A stretch of DNA of 5,667 nucleotides. Source: DATLBY01 sp035526665 (GTDB taxonomy: Bacteria > Acidobacteriota > Terriglobia > Bryobacterales > Bryobacteraceae). The stretch lies in contig DATLBY010000068.1 in the NCBI GenBank assembly GCA_035526665.1, positions 1 through 5,667 on the forward strand, read 5' to 3'. The notes beneath the pieces are model-generated. The model was not told the origin of the DNA, searched no databases, and saw nothing but the letters and a program-made list of their open reading frames with translations. Below, one piece after another: positions 1 to 5,667 of the stretch; the first letter of the stretch is position 1, and each line of letters begins with the position of its first letter. The position numbers were made by a program, and so were the translations under genes.

Positions 1-1314
1 GTCACCGCCGTGCCGCGCACCGAGGTGGCCCCCGCCCCCGCAGCCTCCCAGAGTGATGGGCTGGAGATTGTGTTTCGGCCCGACGCCAGTGTCTGGGATG
101 GCCGGTTTGCCAACAACGGTTGGCTGCAGGAGCTGCCTAAGCCCCATACCAAGCTGACCTGGGATAACGCCGCGCACATCAGTCCCGTCACCGCCCAGCG
201 GTTGGGTCTGCAAAACGAAGATCTCGTGGAGCTGAGCTATCGCGGCAAATCCGTGAAGGCCCCGATTTGGATCGTGCCCGGACACGCCAATGACTGCGTC
301 GTGGTGCACCTGGGGTACGGTCGTAAGCGGGCCGGTCGCGTCGGCGACGGAAATGGATTTGATGCCAATACTATCCGGACCTCGGATGCGCCCTACTTCG
401 GGCGCGGATTGAACATCCGCAAGCTGGGCGGCCGTTACCGCCTCGCCTGTACCCAGGACCATCACAGCATGGAGGGCCGTGACATCGTCCGCTTCGGGAA
501 TAATCAGGACTACCTCAAAAACGCGAAAATGTTTGTCAATGAGGAGAAGGAGTCCGACCAGGTAACTCTCTCCCTCTATCCCGAGTGGCAATATCCGGGC
601 TATCGCTGGGGTATGGCCATCGATCAGAACGCGTGCATCGGTTGCAATTCCTGCGTGGTCGCCTGCCAGGCGGAGAACAACATCGCGGTCGTAGGCAAGG
701 AGCAGGTGTTGAAATCGCGCGAGATGCATTGGATCCGCATCGATCGCTATCACTCCGGCAGCCTGGATAATCCCGAAAGCCACTTCCAGCCCATGCTCTG
801 CCAGCACTGTGAAAAAGCTCCCTGCGAGCCCGTGTGTCCCGTGGCTGCAACCGTACACAGCAGCGAGGGTCTCAGCCAGATGATCTACAATCGCTGCGTG
901 GGTACGCGGTATTGCTCCAATAACTGTCCCTACAAAGTTCGCCGCTTTAATTTCCTGCTGTTTCAGGACTGGGATACGCCCAGCCTGGAGCCACTGCGCA
1001 ATCCCGATGTCACTGTCCGCAGCCGCGGCGTGATGGAGAAGTGCAGCTTCTGCATCCAGCGCATCTGGGCGGCCAAGATTGAATCCGAAAAAGAAGATAG
1101 AAGAATCGCCGATGGGGAGGTCCTGGTCGCCTGCCAGTCAGCCTGCCCGACCGATGCCATCGTTTTCGGCGATCTCAACGACGAACACAGCCGTGTCCGG
1201 CGGCTTGCGGAACACCCGCTGAGTTATAGCCTGCTGGCGGAGCTCTCGACTTCTCCGCGCATCAAATATATGGCCAAGCTGAGGAATCCCAATCCGGAGA
1301 TGGGAAACGCATGA
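1..1314 (+). CDS. actB: ActB, iron-sulfur subunit of alternative complex III (5' truncated)
   Basis: C-terminal 437 codons of ActB; the frame is open from base 1, so the GTG at 10 is not a real start. ActB carries electrons from the quinol site to the hemes on the periplasmic side. After an Ala/Pro linker, residues about 19-162 (fragment numbering) look like the last domain of molybdopterin oxidoreductases; in known ACIII this region holds no cofactor. The ferredoxin-like part has Cys 212/215/218/222, 267/270/275/279, 299/305/309 and 348/351/378/382. Those 15 cysteines fit three [4Fe-4S] clusters plus one [3Fe-4S], as described for ACIII. The third motif reads CVGTRYC, with Thr302 where related proteins have the second Cys. 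The C-terminus (LRNPNPE) is intact and family-like. The stop overlaps the actC start (ATGA). The N-terminal half, including any Tat-type signal, lies outside the window. Identification is firm. Confidence 0.95.
   Translation, partial: VTAVPRTEVAPAPAASQSDGLEIVFRPDASVWDGRFANNGWLQELPKPHTKLTWDNAAHISPVTAQRLGLQNEDLVELSYRGKSVKAPIWIVPGHANDCVVVHLGYGRKRAGRVGDGNGFDANTIRTSDAPYFGRGLNIRKLGGRYRLACTQDHHSMEGRDIVRFGNNQDYLKNAKMFVNEEKESDQVTLSLYPEWQYPGYRWGMAIDQNACIGCNSCVVACQAENNIAVVGKEQVLKSREMHWIRIDRYHSGSLDNPESHFQPMLCQHCEKAPCEPVCPVAATVHSSEGLSQMIYNRCVGTRYCSNNCPYKVRRFNFLLFQDWDTPSLEPLRNPDVTVRSRGVMEKCSFCIQRIWAAKIESEKEDRRIADGEVLVACQSACPTDAIVFGDLNDEHSRVRRLAEHPLSYSLLAELSTSPRIKYMAKLRNPNPEMGNA
1296..1299 (+). promoter_or_regulatory. 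Probable ribosome binding site of actC
   Basis: GGAG lies 11 bases before the ATG at 1311, inside the end of actB. The spacing is slightly long, so initiation probably relies partly on ribosomes finishing actB (ATGA overlap). It sits in the loop of a possible 5-bp hairpin (TCCCA 1287-1291 with TGGGA 1301-1305), which is weak and may be chance. Confidence 0.5.
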
Positions 1315-2792
1315 GCGCCAGCGACCAACCGGCTAACCTGCTGCGGAACGACAATGCGCGTCCCGGCAATCATCATGAGGATGTGACGGAACGCCGTAAC
1401 GATCCACCCGTCATCGCCCCCGGCCACACGCTCCACACCATTACGAAAAAGATCAGTGATGTGGTGCTGCAGAAGCCTGTCACTAAGGAATATGTGCTGG
1501 GCATGAGCATCGCCGGCGGCGGTACCTTTATGCTGCTGGTGGCCATCACCTACCTGTTTCTGCGAGGCACCGGAATCTGGGGAATCAACGTCCCCGTGGC
1601 ATGGGGTTTTGCCATCGTCAACTTCGTCTGGTGGATCGGTATCGGCCACGCTGGTACCCTGATCTCGGCAATCCTGCTCCTGCTGCGGCAGGATTGGCGC
1701 ACCTCCATCAACCGCTTCTCGGAAGCTATGACGCTGTTTGCCGTCATGTGCGCCGGGCTTTTCCCCATTCTCCACACGGGAAGGCCGTGGCTGGCTTACT
1801 GGATGCTGCCCTACCCCGGGACCATGGACCTGTGGCCGCAGCCCCGCAGTCCCCTGATCTGGGACGTGTTCGCGGTTTCCACATATGCCACAGTGTCCCT
1901 CCTGTTCTGGTATGTCGGTCTCATACCCGACTTAGCCATCCTGCGCGACCGGGCTCCCATGCGATGGCAGCGCATGACGTACGGCGCACTCGCGCTCGGC
2001 TGGCGTGGATCGGCGCGCCACTGGTTCCGTTATGAAATGGCCTACCTGCTGCTCGCCGGCTTGGCCACGCCGCTGGTGGTCTCCGTCCACACGGTGGTGA
2101 GCTTCGATTTCGCGGTGGCGCAGGTACCCGGCTGGCATACTACCATCTTTCCACCCTACTTCGTGGCCGGCGCCATTCACTCAGGCTTCGCCATGGTGGT
2201 GTCGCTGGTGGTTCCGGTCCGCCGCTTTTATGGATTGAAGGACTTCATCACCATGCGTCATCTGCAATGCATGGCGAAGCTCATGATCGGCACCAGTTGG
2301 ATCGTAGCCTACGGCTACCTGATGGAACAGTTCATGGCCTGGTATAGCGGCTCGCCGCCGGAAATGTACATGATGCACAACCGCATGTTCGGTCCCTATG
2401 GCTGGGCCTACTGGTTGCTCTGGACCACCAATATCATCGCGCCGCAACTCTTCTGGATCAAGAGTGTCCGCTCGAACACCATCGCTTTATTCGTCATCGC
2501 CATCGTCGTGAACATCGGAATGTGGCTGGAGCGATTCGTCATCGTAATCACCAGCCTGCACCGCGCCTTTCTACCGTCCATGTGGAAGATGTACTATCCC
2601 ACGGTGTGGGATTGGGCGACCTTCTTTGGAACCATCTGCCTGTTCCTCACTTTGATGTTCCTGTTTATGCGTGTGCTGCCGGCCATCGCCATCGCGGAAC
2701 TCAAAGCCTTGGTGCCGCCGCCTCCGCCCGAGCGCCCTCCGGAGCGGAAGCAGTCCAGCAGTGAGCCGGTGACTGCGGGAGCTGAGGGATGA
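1311..2792 (+). CDS. actC: ActC, NrfD/PsrC-type quinol-oxidising membrane subunit of ACIII
   Basis: A 493-residue polytopic membrane protein of the NrfD/PsrC family, the subunit that binds and oxidises quinol in ACIII and passes electrons to the ActB clusters. A polar N-terminus of about 60 residues is followed by ten likely transmembrane helices near 62-84, 95-124, 134-157, 183-209, 242-265, 282-306, 317-345, 364-384, 390-414 and 433-460. Family-like stretches include GIGHAGTLISA (110-120), LHTGRPW (154-160) and FGPYGWAYW (360-368). His155 and Asp185, 30 residues apart, match the spacing I recall for the His/Asp pair proposed to bind quinol in ACIII structures; that is from memory. The cytoplasmic tail after 463 has PPPPPERPPER (469-479). 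The start at 1311 overlaps the actB stop by four bases and suits the family; GGAG lies upstream. The gene is intact. The neighbours (Fe-S ActB, DUF3341, cytochrome, ActF) separate it from other NrfD proteins. Confidence 0.95.
   Translation: MSASDQPANLLRNDNARPGNHHEDVTERRNDPPVIAPGHTLHTITKKISDVVLQKPVTKEYVLGMSIAGGGTFMLLVAITYLFLRGTGIWGINVPVAWGFAIVNFVWWIGIGHAGTLISAILLLLRQDWRTSINRFSEAMTLFAVMCAGLFPILHTGRPWLAYWMLPYPGTMDLWPQPRSPLIWDVFAVSTYATVSLLFWYVGLIPDLAILRDRAPMRWQRMTYGALALGWRGSARHWFRYEMAYLLLAGLATPLVVSVHTVVSFDFAVAQVPGWHTTIFPPYFVAGAIHSGFAMVVSLVVPVRRFYGLKDFITMRHLQCMAKLMIGTSWIVAYGYLMEQFMAWYSGSPPEMYMMHNRMFGPYGWAYWLLWTTNIIAPQLFWIKSVRSNTIALFVIAIVVNIGMWLERFVIVITSLHRAFLPSMWKMYYPTVWDWATFFGTICLFLTLMFLFMRVLPAIAIAELKALVPPPPPERPPERKQSSSEPVTAGAEG
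2777..2781 (+). promoter_or_regulatory. Ribosome binding site of actD
   Basis: GGGAG, with 7 bases between it and the ATG at 2789, lies within the last codons of actC. It supports the start that overlaps the actC stop as ATGA. Confidence 0.6.
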
Positions 2793-3343
2793 CGCACGAG
2801 CACACCATCCGGGAACCGCGGGTCTACGGGTTGATGGCCGAGTTTGCCAATCCGGACCAGTTGGTGCGGGCCGCCGAACGCGCCTATCAGGAAGGCTATC
2901 GCGATATGGACGCTTTTGCCCCCATGCCGGTCCATGGACTGGCCGAAGCCGTCGGCATGCACTCCACCAAAGTGCCCCTGGTTGTGCTGATCGGCGGCTT
3001 ATTGGGCGCCTGTGGCGGCTTCGGCCTGTGTTACTTCATGGCGGCACTGGCCTACGTTCACAATACCGGCGGCAAACCAGTGAATAGCTGGCCTGCGTTC
3101 ATTCCCATCACCTTCGAGGTCACGGTCCTGCTCGCGTCCTTCTCGGCGGTGCTTGGCATGCTCATCATGAACGGGTTGCCGCGTCCCTATCATCCGGTAT
3201 TTAATGCTCCCCGCTTCTCGCTGGCCAGCGACGATCGTTTTTTTCTTTGCATTGAGGCGGCCGATCCTAAATTCGACCTCCAGCGTACGCGTGATCTGCT
3301 GCATAGTCTGGACGCCTGGGAGGTGACCGAAGTCGATGCCTGA
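2789..3343 (+). CDS. actD: ActD, DUF3341 membrane subunit of ACIII
   Basis: A 184-residue protein matching the DUF3341 family, a small structural subunit of ACIII. Its N-terminal soluble part opens with VYGLMAEFANPDQLVRAA (12-29), the usual family opening, followed by an aromatic/acidic stretch (EGYRDMDAFAPMPVHGL). Two transmembrane helices lie near 62-89 and 101-128. A C-terminal soluble part contains RPYHPVFN (132-139) and DDRFFLCIEA, then an acidic end. No heme motif or metal-binding cysteine set is present, so it probably has no redox cofactor. In ACIII structures this subunit packs against the ActC/ActF membrane core; its exact role is not settled. It overlaps actC by 4 bases and actE by 8. 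The length is usual for the family and there is no sign of disruption. Confidence 0.93.
   Translation: MTHEHTIREPRVYGLMAEFANPDQLVRAAERAYQEGYRDMDAFAPMPVHGLAEAVGMHSTKVPLVVLIGGLLGACGGFGLCYFMAALAYVHNTGGKPVNSWPAFIPITFEVTVLLASFSAVLGMLIMNGLPRPYHPVFNAPRFSLASDDRFFLCIEAADPKFDLQRTRDLLHSLDAWEVTEVDA
3319..3326 (+). promoter_or_regulatory. Strong ribosome binding site of actE
   Basis: GGAGGTGA is a near-perfect Shine-Dalgarno match, with 9 bases before the ATG at 3336. It lies inside actD and decides the actE start, placing initiation 8 bases before the end of actD and giving a protein with an N-terminal signal sequence. It is the best such site in the window, so ActE may be made partly independently of translational coupling. 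Confidence 0.8.
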
Positions 3344-4148
3344 CCGTTGCCATCTCTGGCTCGCCCTCGGCCTGACGGTGGTTTGCACCGGTTGCCGGCA
3401 GGACATGCACGATCAGCCGAAGTATAAGGAGCAGCAGGCGAGCCGCTTTTTTGCCGACGGCCGGTCGCAGCGTCCCACAGTCCCGGGCACCGTGGCCCGC
3501 GGCCACCTTCGCTCGGCCGATCGTGAGTACATGACTGGCCGCACCGGTCTGATGCCCAGCGCAACCCCCGCCGCCGCGCCGCTCAAGCCGGCCGCGGCGC
3601 CCAAGCCTCCCGGTCCCGGCAATCTTCAGGTGGACCCGGGAGCCCGCGTCATGTTTGATCCGGATCTGGTAACCGACTTCCCCTTGCCGGTTACGCGCGA
3701 GCTCTTGTTGCGCGGCCGCGAGCGATTCAATATCTTTTGTTCACCCTGCCATGGATACACCGGGAGCGGTAACGGAATGATCGTCCGCCGTGGGTTCACG
3801 GCGCCTCCCTCCTATCACATCGCCCGCTTGAAAGACGCTCCTGTCGGTCATTTCTTCGACGTCATCACGAATGGATATGGAGCCATGTACTCCTATGCCT
3901 CGCGCGTTTCGATTAACGACCGCTGGGCCATCGCCGCCTATATCCGCGTCTTGCAGTTAAGCCAGGGCGCTACGCCTGCCGAAGTTCCGGCAGAAGTGCA
4001 GTCGGCACTAAGTCAGCGCAAGGAAGTCGTGGAGCAGGGCTATGCGCCCGGCGCCGGCAACAAGTCTCTCGGTGGACGCCCCACACTCGGCGGCGGATTC
4101 GCACGCGAGCGCTCAGAGACTCACTCCACCGAAGGGGAGCATAAATGA
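3336..4148 (+). CDS. actE: ActE, mono-heme cytochrome c subunit of ACIII, probable lipoprotein
   Basis: A 270-residue periplasmic cytochrome c. The start is set by GGAGGTGA and gives a short signal with Arg4 and a hydrophobic stretch 7-18, ending VVCTGC; Cys20 is the likely lipidated residue. The mature part begins CRQDMHDQPKY, typical of this subunit. There is one heme-attachment motif, CSPCH (135-139), and Met184 in the NGYGAM stretch is the probable sixth iron ligand, 45 residues after His139. FPLPVT (115-120), RGRERFNIFCSPCHG, MIVRRGF (148-154), GHFFDVITNG (171-180) and DRWAIAAYIRVLQLSQ (195-210) are family-like. It should relay electrons from ACIII to an oxidase or soluble carrier. Oddities: Cys at position -3 of the lipobox, an Ala/Pro-rich linker at about 73-96, and a Gly-rich polar tail after 230. 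It overlaps actD by 8 bases and actF by 4. Identification is firm; lipidation is an inference. Confidence 0.93.
   Translation: MPDRCHLWLALGLTVVCTGCRQDMHDQPKYKEQQASRFFADGRSQRPTVPGTVARGHLRSADREYMTGRTGLMPSATPAAAPLKPAAAPKPPGPGNLQVDPGARVMFDPDLVTDFPLPVTRELLLRGRERFNIFCSPCHGYTGSGNGMIVRRGFTAPPSYHIARLKDAPVGHFFDVITNGYGAMYSYASRVSINDRWAIAAYIRVLQLSQGATPAEVPAEVQSALSQRKEVVEQGYAPGAGNKSLGGRPTLGGGFARERSETHSTEGEHK
4132..4139 (+). promoter_or_regulatory. Ribosome binding site of actF
   Basis: AAGGGGAG ends five bases before the ATG at 4145, inside the last codons of actE. It supports the start that overlaps the actE stop as ATGA. Confidence 0.65.
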
Positions 4149-5308
4149 ATCCTGCTCAGGCCGTTGCCGTTTCGTTTGATCGCGTGCAGCGCATGGCGAT
4201 TTTAGTGGCCGTCCTGGCCCTCGGCTCCTGCATCTTAGCGGCCTTCTTCGATGCAACGCAGTTTTTCCGCTCCTACCTGCTGGCGTATCTGTTCTGTCTC
4301 GGAATGGCCCTCGGTTCTCTCGGCATCAATCTCCTGCACAACGTCGTGGGTGGACGCTGGGGCGCGCTGATTAAACGCATTCTGAATGCGGGAATGGCCA
4401 CGCTTCCCTTTATGGCGATCCTTGTGCTGCCCGTGCTCGCCGGTATTCCAACCCTATACCACTGGTCCCATCATGAGGTTGTGCAGGCCGATCCCGTGCT
4501 GCAGCATAAGAGCGGATACCTGAATGTCCCCTTCTTTATTGTTCGTACGGTCATCTATTTCATAATCTGGATCGGACTGGCGTTTCTATTGAAGACGCGC
4601 GCCGGTGACGGAGCGACGCACGATCAGCAGAGCCGCGGAAAAGTGGTGAGCGCCCCGGGTCTGATCATCTTTGTCTTTACCGTCACGTTCGCCGGTGTCG
4701 ATTGGGTCATGTCGCTGGAGCCCCACTGGTACTCGACCATGTATGGCGGCATTCTGCTGGTGGGGCAGACTCTTAGCGCGTTCTGCTTTTCGGTGATCAT
4801 TTTATGGTGGCTGTCCGACCGCGAGCCGTTCGCCGGATTGCTCAAGCCCGAGCACTACCACGACCTCGGAAATCTGATCTTCGCCTTCACGGTGCTCTGG
4901 GCCTATACTTCCTTCTCGCAATTCTTGATCATCTGGTCGGGGAACATTCCCGAAGAAACGCCCTGGTATATCCGCCGGACGAACAACGGCTGGCAGGTGG
5001 TGAGCGTCGTGCTGATCGTCTTTCATTTCGCGGTGCCGTTCTTTATTTTATTGAGCCGCTATGTGAAACGACGCGGACGCCTGTTAGCGCGGGTAGCCGC
5101 GGCCATCATCTTCGTCCGCTTGGTGGACCTTTTTTACTGGATTGAACCGCCGTTTCACCAGACGACTTTCGGACTGCACTGGATGGACATTGCAGCGCCC
5201 CTCGGGCTCGGCGGCGTCTGGTTGTGGCTGTTCCTGTTCCAACTGAAACGCGGTCCTTTGGTGAACCTGCAGGACGCACGGCTGCAGGTTCATGGAGTGC
5301 ACCACTGA
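4145..5308 (+). CDS. actF: ActF, second polytopic membrane subunit of ACIII
   Basis: A 387-residue membrane protein. ActF is distantly related to ActC and NrfD and forms the other half of the ACIII membrane core; it is thought not to bind quinol productively and has been proposed to offer a proton path. Ten likely transmembrane helices lie near 18-36, 42-66, 82-104, 128-149, 170-190, 199-223, 241-265, 283-306, 314-334 and 347-367. Family-like segments are GSLGINLLHN (57-66), VDWVMSLEPHWYSTMYG (185-201), LKPEHYHDLGNLIFAF (233-248), SQFLIIWSGNIPEETPWY (258-275) and LVDLFYWIEPPF (326-337). Membrane-embedded charged or polar residues Asp186, Asp328 and Glu334 are proton-path candidates (inference). 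It overlaps actE by four bases, and its stop shares one base with the next start (TGATG). An 11-bp inverted repeat lies within its last ten codons or so. The gene is complete. Confidence 0.94.
   Translation: MNPAQAVAVSFDRVQRMAILVAVLALGSCILAAFFDATQFFRSYLLAYLFCLGMALGSLGINLLHNVVGGRWGALIKRILNAGMATLPFMAILVLPVLAGIPTLYHWSHHEVVQADPVLQHKSGYLNVPFFIVRTVIYFIIWIGLAFLLKTRAGDGATHDQQSRGKVVSAPGLIIFVFTVTFAGVDWVMSLEPHWYSTMYGGILLVGQTLSAFCFSVIILWWLSDREPFAGLLKPEHYHDLGNLIFAFTVLWAYTSFSQFLIIWSGNIPEETPWYIRRTNNGWQVVSVVLIVFHFAVPFFILLSRYVKRRGRLLARVAAAIIFVRLVDLFYWIEPPFHQTTFGLHWMDIAAPLGLGGVWLWLFLFQLKRGPLVNLQDARLQVHGVHH
5262..5292 (+). repeat. Perfect 11-bp inverted repeat at the end of actF
   Basis: TGAACCTGCAG (5262-5272) pairs exactly with CTGCAGGTTCA (5282-5292) across a 9-base loop. 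One more G:U pair at 5261/5293 is possible in RNA. It lies in the last actF codons and ends two bases before the GGAG that precedes the next gene. No U-run follows, so it is not a classical intrinsic terminator. It could be an RNA hairpin affecting translation or mRNA processing, or chance within coding sequence. The pairing is seen directly; any function is inferred. Confidence 0.6.
5294..5297 (+). promoter_or_regulatory. Probable ribosome binding site of the last, partial gene
   Basis: GGAG lies 10 bases before the ATG at 5308, directly after the inverted repeat. The next ATG, at 5312, is in another frame, so 5308 is the plausible start; the TGATG junction suggests re-initiation after actF. 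Confidence 0.5.
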
Positions 5309-5667
5309 TGGATGAGTTGATTCGCAATCCAACCACGGCAAAGACTGGCAGCGATCCAATTGAGGCGGAACCGCGGCACGGCTCGCATAGTTCTGGACAT
5401 GAAGAAAATGACGTAAGCGTTCCCGGTCTTGCGAAAGCTCTCGGCGCATTGATTGCCGGCTGTATCGTCGTTTGGCTTGGACTTCTGGGAATGTGGCACT
5501 ACCTGACCACACATGTAGAGTACGAGCCGGTCTCGCCCTTTACCGGAATGCGGGAGATGCCGAGCGGGCCGCGTCTGCAGGTAACCCCGGCCCCTGCGCT
5601 GCAACAGTACTTCGATGAGGAGGCCCAGCGCCTGCATAGCTACGGCCCCACGGCGGAGGGTTCGCTG
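5308..5667 (+). CDS. Small single-helix membrane protein of the ACIII locus (3' truncated)
   Basis: The first 120 codons of a gene that is open to the window end, so its total length is unknown. The first 40 residues are polar and rich in His, Ser and Glu. One transmembrane helix spans about 42-66 (LAKALGALIAGCIVV and onward, ending near WHYL). A segment of about 50 residues follows, with PSGPRLQVTPAPALQQYFDE (85-104) and AQRLHSYG (106-113). There is no heme-binding CXXCH or Cu-site motif, and the single Cys52 is within the helix. With no strongly charged start and a helix preceded by 40 polar residues, it probably has its N-terminus in the cytoplasm and its C-terminal part in the periplasm. 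The start shares a base with the actF stop, which implies co-expression with ACIII. I recall similar small proteins in act or oxidase loci of Acidobacteria but know no assigned function. It may be an accessory ACIII subunit or part of a following cytochrome oxidase or Sco module. Confidence 0.8.
   Translation, partial: MDELIRNPTTAKTGSDPIEAEPRHGSHSSGHEENDVSVPGLAKALGALIAGCIVVWLGLLGMWHYLTTHVEYEPVSPFTGMREMPSGPRLQVTPAPALQQYFDEEAQRLHSYGPTAEGSL

Noticed and set aside
10..12. GTG as a start codon of the first gene
   Set aside because: The frame is open upstream to base 1, and the protein begins in an Ala/Pro linker before the tail of a known larger protein. It is an internal Val codon of a truncated actB.
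1287..1305. Small hairpin TCCCA / TGGGA with the actC ribosome binding site in its loop
   Set aside because: Only five pairs, which is expected by chance in this composition; not enough to claim regulation.
1224..1775. 183-codon open frame on the - strand, and a similar one at 5084-5512
   Set aside because: Both lie opposite clear act genes, have protein sequences unlike any family I know, and arise from the GC-rich codon pattern of the real genes.
1601..2035. 144-codon + strand frame inside actC, with others at 585-770, 2522-2764 and 4804-5145
   Set aside because: Frame-shifted shadows within well-conserved genes; Arg/Ala/Pro/His-rich translations with no recognisable domain and no separate start signals.
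3230..3249. ACGATCGT followed by seven T's, looking like a terminator or a slippage site
   Set aside because: The palindrome has no loop and cannot form a stable hairpin. The T's encode Phe-Phe in a conserved ActD segment, the frame is intact on both sides, and translation continues into actE.
3438..3456. T-run in early actE as a possible terminator
   Set aside because: No strong stem precedes it; it encodes Phe-Phe in the conserved ActE start, and the operon continues.

Overview
The window holds most of an alternative complex III (ACIII, act) operon. ACIII is a membrane quinol:electron-acceptor oxidoreductase that replaces the cytochrome bc1 complex in many bacteria. All genes lie on the + strand and every reading frame abuts or overlaps the next, so there is no intergenic DNA. 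The order is actB (3' part only), actC, actD, actE, actF, then the 5' part of a small single-helix membrane protein gene that runs off the end. The pentaheme cytochrome gene actA, expected upstream of actB, is not in the window. No promoter, transcription terminator, tRNA, rRNA, mobile element or CRISPR array was seen.

Layout: 1-1314 is the C-terminal part of ActB, with the tail of the molybdopterin-enzyme-like domain followed by an iron-sulfur domain that has 15 cluster-type cysteines. 1311-2792 is ActC, a ten-helix NrfD/PsrC-type membrane subunit. 2789-3343 is ActD (DUF3341, two helices). 3336-4148 is ActE, a lipoprotein-like mono-heme cytochrome c. 4145-5308 is ActF, a second ten-helix subunit. 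5308-5667 is an unnamed small membrane protein, incomplete at the 3' end.

Working model, from knowledge of ACIII: ActC takes electrons from quinol at the membrane, the ActB clusters conduct them, and the c-type hemes of ActA and ActE pass them to a soluble cytochrome or directly to a terminal oxidase. ActF and ActD are structural or proton-path subunits. The last gene could be an accessory subunit of ACIII or the first gene of a neighbouring oxidase module.

Organism: moderately high G+C, tightly coupled genes, this gene order, and ActE beginning its mature part with Cys-Arg-Gln-Asp-Met-His-Asp-Gln-Pro-Lys-Tyr suggest an Acidobacteriota member or a related Gram-negative lineage. This is inferred from recalled family resemblance and was not tested. 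The machinery is a known one. The least explained items are the partial last gene and a perfect 11-bp inverted repeat at the end of actF, just upstream of that gene's ribosome binding site.
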